DNA of 16,723 nucleotides from JBBDWZ01 sp050732575 (lineage in GTDB: Bacteria > Gemmatimonadota > Gemmatimonadetes > Longimicrobiales > RSA9), in assembly GCA_050732575.1 (NCBI GenBank), contig JBOHRF010000091.1, forward strand, positions 1-16,723, read 5' to 3'. A model generated the notes under the pieces. It saw only the letters and a program-made list of their open reading frames with translations. It ran no database searches and was not told the DNA's origin. Of this stretch, positions 7,243 to 14,724 are shown in pieces. A program made the translations under genes and the position numbers. How positions within the stretch are numbered: the stretch's first letter is position 1; each line of letters starts with the position of its first letter.

Positions 7243-8157
7243 TCAAAGAGTGCACGCAACCCGAGAAATCGGCGCATTACCCTCGCCGAATCCTTTTTCG
7301 CTGAGCAGCAGGATCGTGCCGTCAGCGCGGATATCAACGCCTTCGCCCTGGAATTCGCGCAGGACCTGCAAATCCAGGCCAGGGGACGGCAGTGCGGGCT
7401 CGAGTTGTCCTGATGACAGGCGGTATAACTGCGCGGTCGTATATGTACGCAGGACTACCCACTCACCGTCGGGCGAGGCACCGGCTCCCGTGATCATGTC
7501 GGGCAGCTGCACGAACGACGGGCTGAGCTGCTGAACGAGCTCGAGCGTGACCACGCTGTCGGCGAAGAGCGGACCGGGATAGCGATACACGCTGATGGGC
7601 TCACTGCGACCTTTGGTAACCACGAAGAGTCGTTCACCGGGCAAGACAAAAAGAGCCTCTGTATCATGTGCACCGTCCGGGAAGCGAAACTCGAACTGGT
7701 CGGCAGGTGCGGTGCTATCCTGGGCAAGTTGGGGCTCGGGGACGCGGAACACGCGCAGGGCTTGCCGATTGCGCAAGTTGTCACCGATATCCCCAATGTA
7801 CAGGCAGGTGCCGGAAGCACAGGTAGCGGAAGCCAGCGACTCCCAATCATGCTTGCGGGCCGCACGAACGTGCACGCGGGCCAGGATGGCGCCGCTGGAA
7901 TCGAGCGCGAATAACACGGGCGGCCCGCCATCGCTGATGGCCCATGCGGGAACCGCGTCCGAGCCGGTTGCAATACCGCTGGCCTCGGCGAGCTCGGGCG
8001 GCAAACTCCCGGTGACGTGAGGCGAGTCGCAGACCACTGGCCGGTCCGGCACACTCGCCTCGGGCGCACAGGCAAGAAGAAACGCCGGAAGCGTGTACCA
8101 CAGGAAGCGCTGCAATATGCGGCGTGATGGGGATTGCAACGTGGTAAGTCGGGGCAT
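7243..8157 (-). CDS. Predicted lipoprotein with beta-propeller-like fold, function unknown
   Basis: This is a 304-residue protein from the ATG at 8157. The N-terminus carries SRR then a hydrophobic run ending in the lipobox LLAC (Cys30), so it should be a lipid-anchored envelope protein. The mature part has repeating beta segments: SGIATG ... WAISD (57-76), DWESLA (104-109), LYIGDIGDN (119-127), DTEALFVLPGERLFVVTKG (about 165-183) and a last GEGVDIRADGTILLLSEKG (271-289). These strand patterns (DWE, D-x-GDN, EAL) recur in uncharacterised secreted propeller-like proteins. I recognise the type but not an assigned function. Further cysteines lie at 43, 103, 108 and 302 by my count. An in-frame ATG at 8184 is an alternative start; neither has a strong ribosome site. 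The gene is divergent from the phosphatase, with about 56 bp between them. Confidence 0.75.
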   Translation of the reverse strand: MPRLTTLQSPSRRILQRFLWYTLPAFLLACAPEASVPDRPVVCDSPHVTGSLPPELAEASGIATGSDAVPAWAISDGGPPVLFALDSSGAILARVHVRAARKHDWESLASATCASGTCLYIGDIGDNLRNRQALRVFRVPEPQLAQDSTAPADQFEFRFPDGAHDTEALFVLPGERLFVVTKGRSEPISVYRYPGPLFADSVVTLELVQQLSPSFVQLPDMITGAGASPDGEWVVLRTYTTAQLYRLSSGQLEPALPSPGLDLQVLREFQGEGVDIRADGTILLLSEKGFGEGNAPISRVACTL

Positions 8158-8213
8158 GCGCGAAGTGGCAGGGGTCTGGACCATGAAGGCGTAGATTGCG
8201 CGAAACGGTGAGC

Positions 8214-8723
8214 ATGAGCAAGCAGAAAGAGAATGCAGGCGAGCGCGTAGGCGTGGTCTTTGTATGTCTGGGCAACATCTGCCGATCGCCGCTGGCGGAG
8301 GGTGTGTTCCGGCATCTGGTGAAGGAGCACGGGCTGCTGCATCGTTTCGAGATCGATTCCGCCGGCACATCCTCCTACCACGAGGGCGATCCGCCCGATG
8401 CGCGCAGTGCCGAGGTGGCGCGGCGACGCGGCATTGAGCTAACCGGCCGCGCGCGACCGCTGCGCCGACCCGACCTGGAACGTTTCGATTTCATCATGGT
8501 CATGGACCAGGAGAACCACGCGGCCGTGGCCCGCCTGTCGGCCGGCCGTACTCTGAAGGGCCGCCTTCACCTGTTGCGCGAGTTCGACCCGGATGCGGAC
8601 GGGAATCTGGATGTGCCCGATCCATACTACGGTGGCGCGAGCGGATTCGAGCGCGTGCACGACATGGTGGAACGCGCCTGCACACAGCTGCTGCACACGA
8701 TCCGGGAAGAACGTGGCTGGTGA
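8214..8723 (+). CDS. Low-molecular-weight protein tyrosine phosphatase family
   Basis: This is a 169-residue cytosolic phosphatase. The P-loop VCLGNICRSP gives C18-x5-R24, the nucleophile and phosphate-binding Arg. The general acid is Asp136 in DVPDPYYGG, the usual position for this fold. Length and motif order are normal, so it should be active. I chose the ATG at 8214; the frame could also open at TTG 8196 or GTG 8208, and the ribosome site is weak. It overlaps the next gene by 11 bp, so the two are translated together. With a fructosamine-kinase homologue next to it, its likely substrate is a phosphorylated ketosamine adduct on protein (dephosphorylation of ribulosamine 5-phosphate has been reported for such phosphatases) rather than phosphotyrosine. 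That function is inferred from context. Confidence 0.93.
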   Translation: MSKQKENAGERVGVVFVCLGNICRSPLAEGVFRHLVKEHGLLHRFEIDSAGTSSYHEGDPPDARSAEVARRRGIELTGRARPLRRPDLERFDFIMVMDQENHAAVARLSAGRTLKGRLHLLREFDPDADGNLDVPDPYYGGASGFERVHDMVERACTQLLHTIREERGW

Positions 8724-9582
8724 TCTGCCGGAGGCCATACAGGCCGAGATCCAGTCTGCACTGAACGACGCGATCGCGACCAGCACACGCGTCAGTGGAG
8801 GCTGCATCAGCCCCGCCGCATGCGTGCAGACACGAGCCAGGCAGACGTACTTCGTGAAATGGGCGGAGCGGCGCGGGGGAGTATTTGCCGCCGAAGCGTA
8901 TTCGCTGGAACGCATTGCGGAAACGCAGACCGTGCGCGTGCCGGGCGTTGTTGCGTACGGCCGGCAATGGTTGTTATTGGAGTGGATCGAGCCGGGTGAC
9001 CCGGGCCGCCGCGCCTGGAGCGATTTCGGTACGGCGCTGGCCCGGCTGCACCGCGCGCGCGGCGAGTCCTTTGGCTGGCCCCAGCCCAATTACATTGGCG
9101 CCCTGCCGCAGCAAAACCTACCCGGCACCGAATGGGCGGAATTCTGGCGCAATCAGCGTCTGGAACCGCAGTTGAGCCACGCAGTGGATGGTGGATTGCT
9201 GGGCAGATCCGATGTGCAACGCTTTGAGCAATTGTTTGCACGGTTGGAAGACTTGCTGGCCACGGGCAACCAGGAGGGCGCATCGCTTTTGCACGGCGAC
9301 CTGTGGAGTGGCAATGCTCACCCCGCGCGTGAGGGCATAGTAGCCATAGATCCCTCCGCCTACTACGGACATCGTGAAGTGGACCTGGCCATGGCCGATC
9401 TGTTTGGCGGATTCCCCAGCGCGTTCAGGGAAGCGTACGAAAAGGAGTGGCCGCTGCGCCCTGTCGGACGCGAGCAGCGGCGCGCCGCCTATCAGATCTA
9501 CTACCTGCTGGTGCACGTAAATCTGTTCGGCGGCGGATACGTGGCGCGCGTGCGTGATGCGCTGCGCAGCGCGTTGGCGTGA
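8713..9582 (+). CDS. Fructosamine/ketosamine-3-kinase family protein (deglycation)
   Basis: This is a 289-residue kinase of the fructosamine-kinase family, with an aminoglycoside-phosphotransferase-like fold. It phosphorylates sugar adducts on lysines (ketosamines) at O-3, which makes them unstable and frees the amine. Visible features are YFVKW (ATP Lys49), the hinge LLLEWIEPG (87-95), LHGDLWSGN (Asp196 as catalytic base, Asn201) and AIDPSAYYGHREVDLAM (metal-binding Asp213). The C-terminal SAFREAYEKEWPL is also typical. The start is GTG at 8713, placed by homology and preceded by a purine-rich GGGAAGAA. It lies inside the end of the phosphatase gene. The frame is open further upstream, but that part reads as an out-of-frame copy of the phosphatase coding region and is not used. 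Length matches the family. Confidence 0.93.
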   Translation: MAGDLPEAIQAEIQSALNDAIATSTRVSGGCISPAACVQTRARQTYFVKWAERRGGVFAAEAYSLERIAETQTVRVPGVVAYGRQWLLLEWIEPGDPGRRAWSDFGTALARLHRARGESFGWPQPNYIGALPQQNLPGTEWAEFWRNQRLEPQLSHAVDGGLLGRSDVQRFEQLFARLEDLLATGNQEGASLLHGDLWSGNAHPAREGIVAIDPSAYYGHREVDLAMADLFGGFPSAFREAYEKEWPLRPVGREQRRAAYQIYYLLVHVNLFGGGYVARVRDALRSALA

Positions 9583-9592
9583 CCTGTGATGC

Positions 9593-11335
9593 TCAGGACC
9601 TGGGCCGTCGATCAAACATGATGCGGCCACCGACCATGGTCAGCAGGATCTTCAGGTCCTTGAGTTGGGCCGGCTGCACGCGGAACGGATCGCGATCCAC
9701 GACCACGAGGTCTGCAAGTTTGCCCGCCTTGAGTGTGCCCTTGATGAGCTCCTCGCCGGCGGCGAATGCGTTGTTGACGGTGTAGGCTTCGAGCGCGGTG
9801 TGCAGATCGACGCGCTCTTGCGGGAACCAGCCGCCTGCTGGTTTGCCATCGAGAGTTTGGCGAGTGACAGCAGCGTACATTCCGGTGAGCGGGCTGGCCG
9901 TATACCAGGAGGCATTGGTGCCCGGCCAATCACTGCCAAAGGACAAACGCACACCCGCATCCTGCAGGGTCTTGAACGCGTAGGCCCAGCGTGCGCGCGG
10001 TCCAATGCGCTCTTCCATCCAGCGCATGTCATCAATGGCGTGGTAAGGTTGCACTTCAGCAATGAGGCCGAGCCGGGCCATGCGCTGGGCCACCTCGGCA
10101 TTGCGTATGACCTGCGTATGAATCACGCGCCAACGGCGTTCCTTGGGACCATTCGTGCGCATCACCTTTTCAAACATGGTGATCAAGGTGTCGATCGCTT
10201 CATCGCCAATGGCGTGCACCTGTGGCCAGTGACCAGCCGAGTCAGCGCCGAAGATGAGACGCTCGATACCGGGTGCATTGGTGACCATGTCGCGCCAGGA
10301 TCCGCGCACGCCGGTCGTGACATAGGGTTCGTAGAAGCGCGCCGACGAGTTGCCCATGATGCCATCGATGAAACCTTTGAGTCCGCCGATCTTGAGCCAT
10401 TCGCCGCCGTAGCCGTGGCGAATGCCGGCCGCACGCAGCTCATCCCACTTGTCGAGCGTGGGCCGAGCGTATACGCGCACCGACAACTCACTGCGGCGCA
10501 GCAGCTCCTGGTAGACCTCCATCTGCTCGGGCGATGTGTTGTCGTGAATAGTGGTGACGCCCAATTCGGCAAGGTGTTTGAGCGCGGCGCGTGACTCTGC
10601 CAGTCGCTGCTCCAATGACTTGGGCGGCATCACGCTGCGCACGCGATTTACAGCTGCACCTGACAAACGTCCGGTCAGCACGCCATTCTCACACTCGACG
10701 CCATCCTGCCCGCAAGCCAGCCCGGCCAGTGTGATGGCGCGCGCATTGGCCAGATACGCGCTGCGATCCCATTTGGAGAGAAGCACGGGCGAGTTGGGCG
10801 TGATCGAGTCGATCAATGCGCGCTGTGGCCGAAACTCACTGCGTTGCGTCTGAGCGGAGCCGGGCTGGCCCGTGCCGCCTTGCGCCCACGATTCGTAGGC
10901 GCCCCAATCACCACCCGTCAGCCACGTGCCGGCCGGCAGTCGATCACGGGCGGCCCGGACTTCACGGACCAAACCTGCGGCATCGGCCACGGCCAGCAAA
11001 TTCGCGCCCAGCAGAAGCGCACCGGCATTACTGAAGTGGGTGTGATTGTCGATGAAGCCAGGGGCTATGAAGCGACCCGCGACGTCGAATACTTGCGTTC
11101 GCGAGCCGCGGTGTGCCAACACGGAAGTCCGCGACCCGACCGCCAGGATGCGATCGCCACGAATGGCGACGGCCTCGGCCCAGGGCGCCTCACGTTCACC
11201 CGTCCAGACGCGCGCACCGATCAGGATAAGGTCGGCATCCTGCGCGGATAGGTCAGCAGAAAACCCGGAAGGAAAAACGGCAGAGAGTAAGAATAGAAAC
11301 GAAAAAAGCAAGAATGAGCGGCTGCGAGTGTTCAT
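9593..11335 (-). CDS. Exported YtcJ-like amidohydrolase (amidohydrolase family 3)
   Basis: This is a 580-residue metal-dependent hydrolase with a signal peptide: MNTRSRS, then a hydrophobic run to about residue 27 and LSAQDAD. Metal-site motifs in order are PGFIDNHTHF (H98, H100), LKGFIDGIMG (Lys320, position of the bridging carboxylated Lys), VHAIGDEAID (H374), RVIHTQVI (H406) and FGSDWPGTNAS (Asp469). All expected ligands are present. The N-terminal strand DLILIGARVWTG and the C-terminal GTLKAGKLADLVVVDRDPF form the composite beta-sandwich normal for the family. The substrate is unknown; relatives hydrolyse amides, formamides or cyclic amides. The gene lies 21 bp after the aminotransferase stop, so it is probably the second gene of that operon. 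Its end is only 10 bp from the convergent kinase gene. Confidence 0.93.
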   Translation of the reverse strand: MNTRSRSFLLFSFLFLLSAVFPSGFSADLSAQDADLILIGARVWTGEREAPWAEAVAIRGDRILAVGSRTSVLAHRGSRTQVFDVAGRFIAPGFIDNHTHFSNAGALLLGANLLAVADAAGLVREVRAARDRLPAGTWLTGGDWGAYESWAQGGTGQPGSAQTQRSEFRPQRALIDSITPNSPVLLSKWDRSAYLANARAITLAGLACGQDGVECENGVLTGRLSGAAVNRVRSVMPPKSLEQRLAESRAALKHLAELGVTTIHDNTSPEQMEVYQELLRRSELSVRVYARPTLDKWDELRAAGIRHGYGGEWLKIGGLKGFIDGIMGNSSARFYEPYVTTGVRGSWRDMVTNAPGIERLIFGADSAGHWPQVHAIGDEAIDTLITMFEKVMRTNGPKERRWRVIHTQVIRNAEVAQRMARLGLIAEVQPYHAIDDMRWMEERIGPRARWAYAFKTLQDAGVRLSFGSDWPGTNASWYTASPLTGMYAAVTRQTLDGKPAGGWFPQERVDLHTALEAYTVNNAFAAGEELIKGTLKAGKLADLVVVDRDPFRVQPAQLKDLKILLTMVGGRIMFDRRPRS

Positions 11336-11356
11336 AGAGCTACCAGGGCAGAAGGG

Positions 11357-12550
11357 TCAGGCGCGAGCCGTGGCGTGCAGCAGAGCGCCCATTCGATGCA
11401 CGGCTTCCTCGAGTGCGGCATTGGGTGCGGCAATGGAAAGCCGGGCAAAGGCATCGTCGCCAAAGGCAGAACCCGGGACGAGCGCCACGTCGGTCTCTTC
11501 GAGCAGCCAACGGCAGAAGGCGTTGGAGTCGCGTGCGCGCTCAGAGAAATACTGGTCCACGCGAACAAAGAGGTAAAAGGCGCCGTCGGGCGGAAAGCAG
11601 TACATCTCGGGCGCGTGCTCACGCAGCTGTTCCAGCACATTGTCACGACGCACGCGGAAGACACTGGCCATGGCGCGGGCAGCAGCATCGGCCAGGGCAA
11701 TATCCTGATAGGCAGCCGTTGCGGCGTACTGCGCAGGCGAGGATGCGCCCGAGGTGATCTGACTTTGCAGCGCCGTGAGCTTATCGGCCAATGCCCGAGA
11801 GGTGTAACTGAATCCCAGTCGCCAGCCGGTCATGGCGTAGGTTTTGGAAGCGCCATTCACGACTACAGACAGATCGAGCGAATCGACCACATCGAGCAGG
11901 CTGGCGGCACGCGGCGCCGTGAAACAGATGCGCCCGTAAATCTCATCGCTGATGATCCAGATGCCGCGTTGCGCCGCCCAGGCCGCAATGGTCGCCAGCT
12001 CCTCGCGCGTGTAAACAGCACCAGTCGGATTGGAAGGCGAGTTCAGAATCAGCCCGCGCACACGCGGCGAGTTGGCCCGCTCCAGATCGGATACCGTGAC
12101 CTTGAACCCCTGTTGCGCCGTGGTCACCACGAACCGCGGCTCCGCGCGCGCCAGCTTGATCAACGCCGGGTAACTCGTCCAGTACGGCACCGGCAGCAAA
12201 ACCTCGTCACCCGGACCAAACAGCGTGAAGCAAACATTGAAGAGCGCTTGCTTGGCGCCGGAAGTCACGACGACGCCTGCCGGATCCACACGCTTCCCCA
12301 CGGCGGAAGCCAGCGCATGGGCAATCGCGTCACGCAGAGCGGGGATGCCCGCTACCGGCGTGTATTGGGTCATGCCCTCCTCAATGGACGCAATACCGGC
12401 TTGCGCGATGAACTCAGGCGTTCGGAAGTCGGGTTCACCCACCCCGAGATCGATCACATCACGACCCTTGGCGCGCAGCTCTCGACACAGAGCAGCAATG
12501 GCAAGTGTGGATGAACCTTCGATCTGTCGGACGTTCTCGCTGACTTGCAT
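11357..12550 (-). CDS. Class I PLP aminotransferase, aspartate aminotransferase-like
   Basis: This is a 397-residue fold-type I aminotransferase of the aspartate/prephenate (subgroup I-gamma) kind. It transfers amino groups between amino acids and 2-oxo acids in the cytosol. PLP-site residues are visible: Asn174 in NSPSNPTGAVY, Asp202 and Tyr205 in SDEIYGR, the Schiff-base Lys236 in NGASKTYAMTGWRLGF, and Arg244 in that same stretch. GVGEPDFRTP (about 36-45) and TQYTPVAG (about 61-68) are also typical. The substrate Arg lies in ARLSIAAP near the end. I chose the ATG at 12550 (MQVSENVRQI) because relatives start this way; a GTG three codons upstream at 12559 is possible. Aspartate is the likeliest donor, but aromatic or prephenate activity cannot be excluded. 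Confidence 0.93.
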   Translation of the reverse strand: MQVSENVRQIEGSSTLAIAALCRELRAKGRDVIDLGVGEPDFRTPEFIAQAGIASIEEGMTQYTPVAGIPALRDAIAHALASAVGKRVDPAGVVVTSGAKQALFNVCFTLFGPGDEVLLPVPYWTSYPALIKLARAEPRFVVTTAQQGFKVTVSDLERANSPRVRGLILNSPSNPTGAVYTREELATIAAWAAQRGIWIISDEIYGRICFTAPRAASLLDVVDSLDLSVVVNGASKTYAMTGWRLGFSYTSRALADKLTALQSQITSGASSPAQYAATAAYQDIALADAAARAMASVFRVRRDNVLEQLREHAPEMYCFPPDGAFYLFVRVDQYFSERARDSNAFCRWLLEETDVALVPGSAFGDDAFARLSIAAPNAALEEAVHRMGALLHATARA

Positions 12551-12631
12551 GGGAACCACTTATGAGGGGAAACGGCGTAAGCAAATATGTTTGTACGCTG
12601 GTCGCCCGACAAGGAACGACAGCAATAACAA

Positions 12632-12670
12632 CGGACATATCGGGCGTGCGGGCGCAGCGGACGTATCGGG
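12632..12670 (+). repeat. Pair of 13-bp direct repeats, CGGACRTATCGGG
   Basis: Two copies, at 12632 and 12658, differ at one base and start 26 bp apart. They lie in the 235-bp gap between the divergent aminotransferase and the 96-residue protein gene. They could be paired binding sites in a divergent promoter region or another degenerate repeat. I see no further function. Confidence 0.4.
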
Positions 12671-12785
12671 AACAGCGCCGGACGACTTGCGTGGCGAGGT
12701 GCGGGCGAATCGGAACGACGATGGTCGCTTGCTTCGGGGAGATGTGGGCGGGCAGATTATGCAGGGCGATCTGCTGGAGGAACAA

Positions 12786-13076
12786 ATGGCGAGTTACGAA
12801 CGGGTCACGGCCGCAACTGTACGCGACATCTTGCGGGAAGCCGAAACCGTGTTGACCGGGCGGCTGCCGCTCGTGAAAACCGAGCAGGATCATCATTCGA
12901 TTACGCTGACCGGTCCCGATGGCACCGTGACGCTCAGAGCTCACCGGCACGGTCTGGATACGGTCGTGCTGGCCAATACGGACCAGCTGGGCACATCGAG
13001 GCTGGATCTCGATACCCAATACTTCATGGGACTTCTGCCCTACCAACCTGGGGACCATAACCTGCGGTACGGTTGA
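12786..13076 (+). CDS. Hypothetical 96-residue protein
   Basis: I do not recognise this protein. The start is ATG at 12786, with GGAGG at 12776-12780 and a 5-nt spacing, the clearest ribosome site on the plus strand of this window. The frame extends further upstream, but that part lies over the aminotransferase on the other strand and has no comparable start signal. The product begins MASYERVTAATVRDILREAE, predicted as an amphipathic helix. It continues with alternating strands (HHSITLTGPDGTVTLRAHRH, then LDTVVLANTDQLGTSRLDLD). It has no membrane segment, signal peptide, metal motif or cysteine. An alpha+beta fold is likely. It is co-directional with the DEAD-box-like gene 164 bp downstream, and a 12-bp repeat array starts 6 bp after its stop. 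A real gene is likely; its function is unknown. Confidence 0.6.
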   Translation: MASYERVTAATVRDILREAETVLTGRLPLVKTEQDHHSITLTGPDGTVTLRAHRHGLDTVVLANTDQLGTSRLDLDTQYFMGLLPYQPGDHNLRYG

Positions 13077-13082
13077 GGCCTC

Positions 13083-13142
13083 CGGAAGAAACTACGGAAG
13101 GAACTACGGCAGAAACGTCGGAAGAAACTTAGGCAGAGAGAA
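13083..13142 (+). repeat. Five degenerate tandem 12-bp units (CGGAAGAAACTA)
   Basis: Units start at 13083, 13095, 13107, 13119 and 13131 with an exact 12-bp period. The first is CGGAAGAAACTA. The second and fourth differ from it by one base each, the third by three, and the fifth is more diverged. The array starts 6 bp downstream of the stop of the 96-residue gene. It is purine-rich on the plus strand. There is no inverted symmetry, so it should not form a terminator hairpin. Confidence 0.75.
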
Positions 13143-13157
13143 AAACGAAACGGCAGG

Positions 13158-13241
13158 ATGGATTGGCCGCGTGTGATCCGTGTGGTTGTGACGTTCGGGG
13201 AAGAGCTGGGGCCGGTGTCTGAAAATCGGGGTGTGTTGTGA
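13158..13241 (+). CDS. Possible 27-codon leader ORF overlapping the DEAD-box-like start
   Basis: An ATG at 13158 opens 27 codons ending at TGA 13239-13241. The stop shares its A with the ATG of the next gene (TGATG), the arrangement seen in translational coupling. The peptide begins MDWPRVIRVVVTFGEELGPV. The start has no convincing ribosome site, only an AGG directly next to the ATG. A frame this short could arise by chance. I report it as a possible leader only. Confidence 0.22.
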   Translation: MDWPRVIRVVVTFGEELGPVSENRGVL

Positions 13242-14722
13242 TGACGTTTGAGGAGTTGGGCCTGGGGGAAGAATTACTGGCGGTGGTGCGGCTGCTCGGG
13301 TACGAGCGGCCAACGGCTGTGCAGCGAGCGGCGATACCGGTGCTGCGTCGAGGCGCAAATGTCCTGCTGCACGCGGCCAGCGGCGCGGGCGCGACTGCGG
13401 CCTACGGATTGGCATTGGCGGAGCGGTTGGGCGCTGCTGAAGACGAAGCTGCGGTTATGGCCTTGATCGTGACGCCGTCAGCCGAGCGCGCGACGGCCAT
13501 TGCGCTCGAGCTAGGCCAGCTTGGACGAGCCACGGGTGTCACGGCGGGTGTGCACGCCACCGGTTGGCAGAGCAATACGCGCATCGTAGTACTTCCGGTC
13601 CAGCGTGTCCTGGCACTACTGCAGGTGTCACAGCTCAAGCTGGACGCACTGAAGACGCTGGTGTTGCACGATGTGTCAGCGCTGCTGGCACTGGAGCCGC
13701 GGGCAACACTGGATACGCTATTGGGCGTAGTTCCGCGCGAGGCGCAGCGTGTGCTCGTCACGAGCGAGTTGACAGCCGACACCGAGAAGCTGGCGGAAGC
13801 ACACGCTCGCAAAGCGCTGCATGTGCCCGCCCGACCGGCGGTACCCGACCAGACAGGACCAGTCGAGTCGGTAGCCATTGCATACCAGGTTTTGCGCGGA
13901 GCAGAGGCTCGCCAGGCACTGGCGGAATCGATCGACCAGGGCAAACAGCCGGCCGTGGTATTCTGTCGCCGACAGGTTGACTGCGATCACGTGCGTGAAG
14001 AGCTGGCACTGCGCGGGCTGCGTGCGGCCATCCGAATGTATGGTGCCAGCGCGACCGCCGGTGACAACGCGTTGGGCTGGGGCGCGCCTCCCGATGCGGA
14101 ATCCATGATTGGTGCGTTTGCCAAGGGTGGCCGCATCGTGCTCGAGGCGGCGCAGCTCACGCACCTGCGCAACCTTGCCCGGCAAAGCCGAATGAGTCTG
14201 CGCGCTGCGCCTGCCCATGATGCCATGGACACCTCAGGGCTGGACCGTTTTCGGGACATCATCCGGCGCGCGCTGCACGAGGAAGATGTAGGGGCTCAAC
14301 TGCTGGTGATCGCGCCGTTGCTGGCCGAATTTTCGGCGGCCGAGGTGGCTGCCGCTGCGAGCGCGCTCCTGCGCAAACGCACACCGCTGCCTGGTCCGGC
14401 ATCGGCCACCACACCGGCCGCGCCTGCACCGCCCAGTTTTGCCAAATTGTTCCTGAGCGTGGGTCAGCGCGATGCCATTGCAGCGCGCGAGGTGGTAGGG
14501 GCAATCACAGGTGAGGCAGGAATCAGTGGCGATCAGATCGGTCGGGTCGAAATCCGCGATACGTTCTCCATCGTAGAAGTGGCAGCTGAGGTAGCGGAGC
14601 GAGTCATTCGCGCTCTGAATGGGACGAGTCTGCGTGGTCGCAGCCTGCGCGTGGATTTTGACCGCAAACCGGGACCGAGCAAACACTCCATGCCGGCGCG
14701 ACGCGCACGCCCAAGGCAATAA
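13241..14722 (+). CDS. Degenerate DEAD-box helicase-like protein with intact DbpA RNA-binding domain
   Basis: This is a 493-residue protein from the ATG at 13241; a GTG one codon upstream is also possible. Two RecA-like domains and a C-terminal RNA-binding domain can be traced. The Q motif is kept (GYERPTAVQ, 20-28), as is motif IV (AVVFCRR, 238-244). The catalytic motifs are not. Walker A reads AASGAGAT (45-52), with Ala51 in place of the Lys. The DEAD position reads HDVS (143-146). Motif III (SAT) reads TSE (174-176). No TDVAARG or HRxGRxGR can be found before about residue 320, and this domain seems shortened. After an Ala/Pro linker (384-399), residues 400-475 match the DbpA RNA-binding domain (LFLSVG, GAITGEAGISG, IEIRDTFSIVEV, VDFDR). 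A basic tail follows. Non-hydrolysing RNA binding, perhaps to rRNA or a ribosome-assembly partner, is inferred. There is no stop or frameshift inside the frame. Confidence 0.85.
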   Translation: MTFEELGLGEELLAVVRLLGYERPTAVQRAAIPVLRRGANVLLHAASGAGATAAYGLALAERLGAAEDEAAVMALIVTPSAERATAIALELGQLGRATGVTAGVHATGWQSNTRIVVLPVQRVLALLQVSQLKLDALKTLVLHDVSALLALEPRATLDTLLGVVPREAQRVLVTSELTADTEKLAEAHARKALHVPARPAVPDQTGPVESVAIAYQVLRGAEARQALAESIDQGKQPAVVFCRRQVDCDHVREELALRGLRAAIRMYGASATAGDNALGWGAPPDAESMIGAFAKGGRIVLEAAQLTHLRNLARQSRMSLRAAPAHDAMDTSGLDRFRDIIRRALHEEDVGAQLLVIAPLLAEFSAAEVAAAASALLRKRTPLPGPASATTPAAPAPPSFAKLFLSVGQRDAIAAREVVGAITGEAGISGDQIGRVEIRDTFSIVEVAAEVAERVIRALNGTSLRGRSLRVDFDRKPGPSKHSMPARRARPRQ

Positions 14723-14724
14723 GA

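Noticed and set aside
8185..8370. N-terminal extension of the lipoprotein gene up to 8370
   Set aside because: It would overlap the phosphatase P-loop region on the other strand and would bury the lipoprotein signal. Starts at 8157 or 8184 fit better.
9665..10594. Plus-strand open frame of about 309 codons opposite the amidohydrolase
   Set aside because: It is antisense to a gene with all metal ligands present; the translation looks like composition-driven noise.
11375..12514. Long plus-strand open frame of about 379 codons opposite the aminotransferase
   Set aside because: It is an antisense shadow. The minus strand encodes an aminotransferase with every PLP residue in place, while the plus-strand translation has no recognisable domain.
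12225..12785. Upstream extension of the 96-residue protein frame
   Set aside because: Most of it is antisense to the aminotransferase N-terminus. The strong GGAGG just before 12786 marks the likely real start.
13241..14722. Frameshifted or sequencing-damaged normal DEAD-box gene
   Set aside because: The frame is continuous from the Q motif to the DbpA domain. The changed motifs are in-frame substitutions spread over the protein, which a single error cannot explain.
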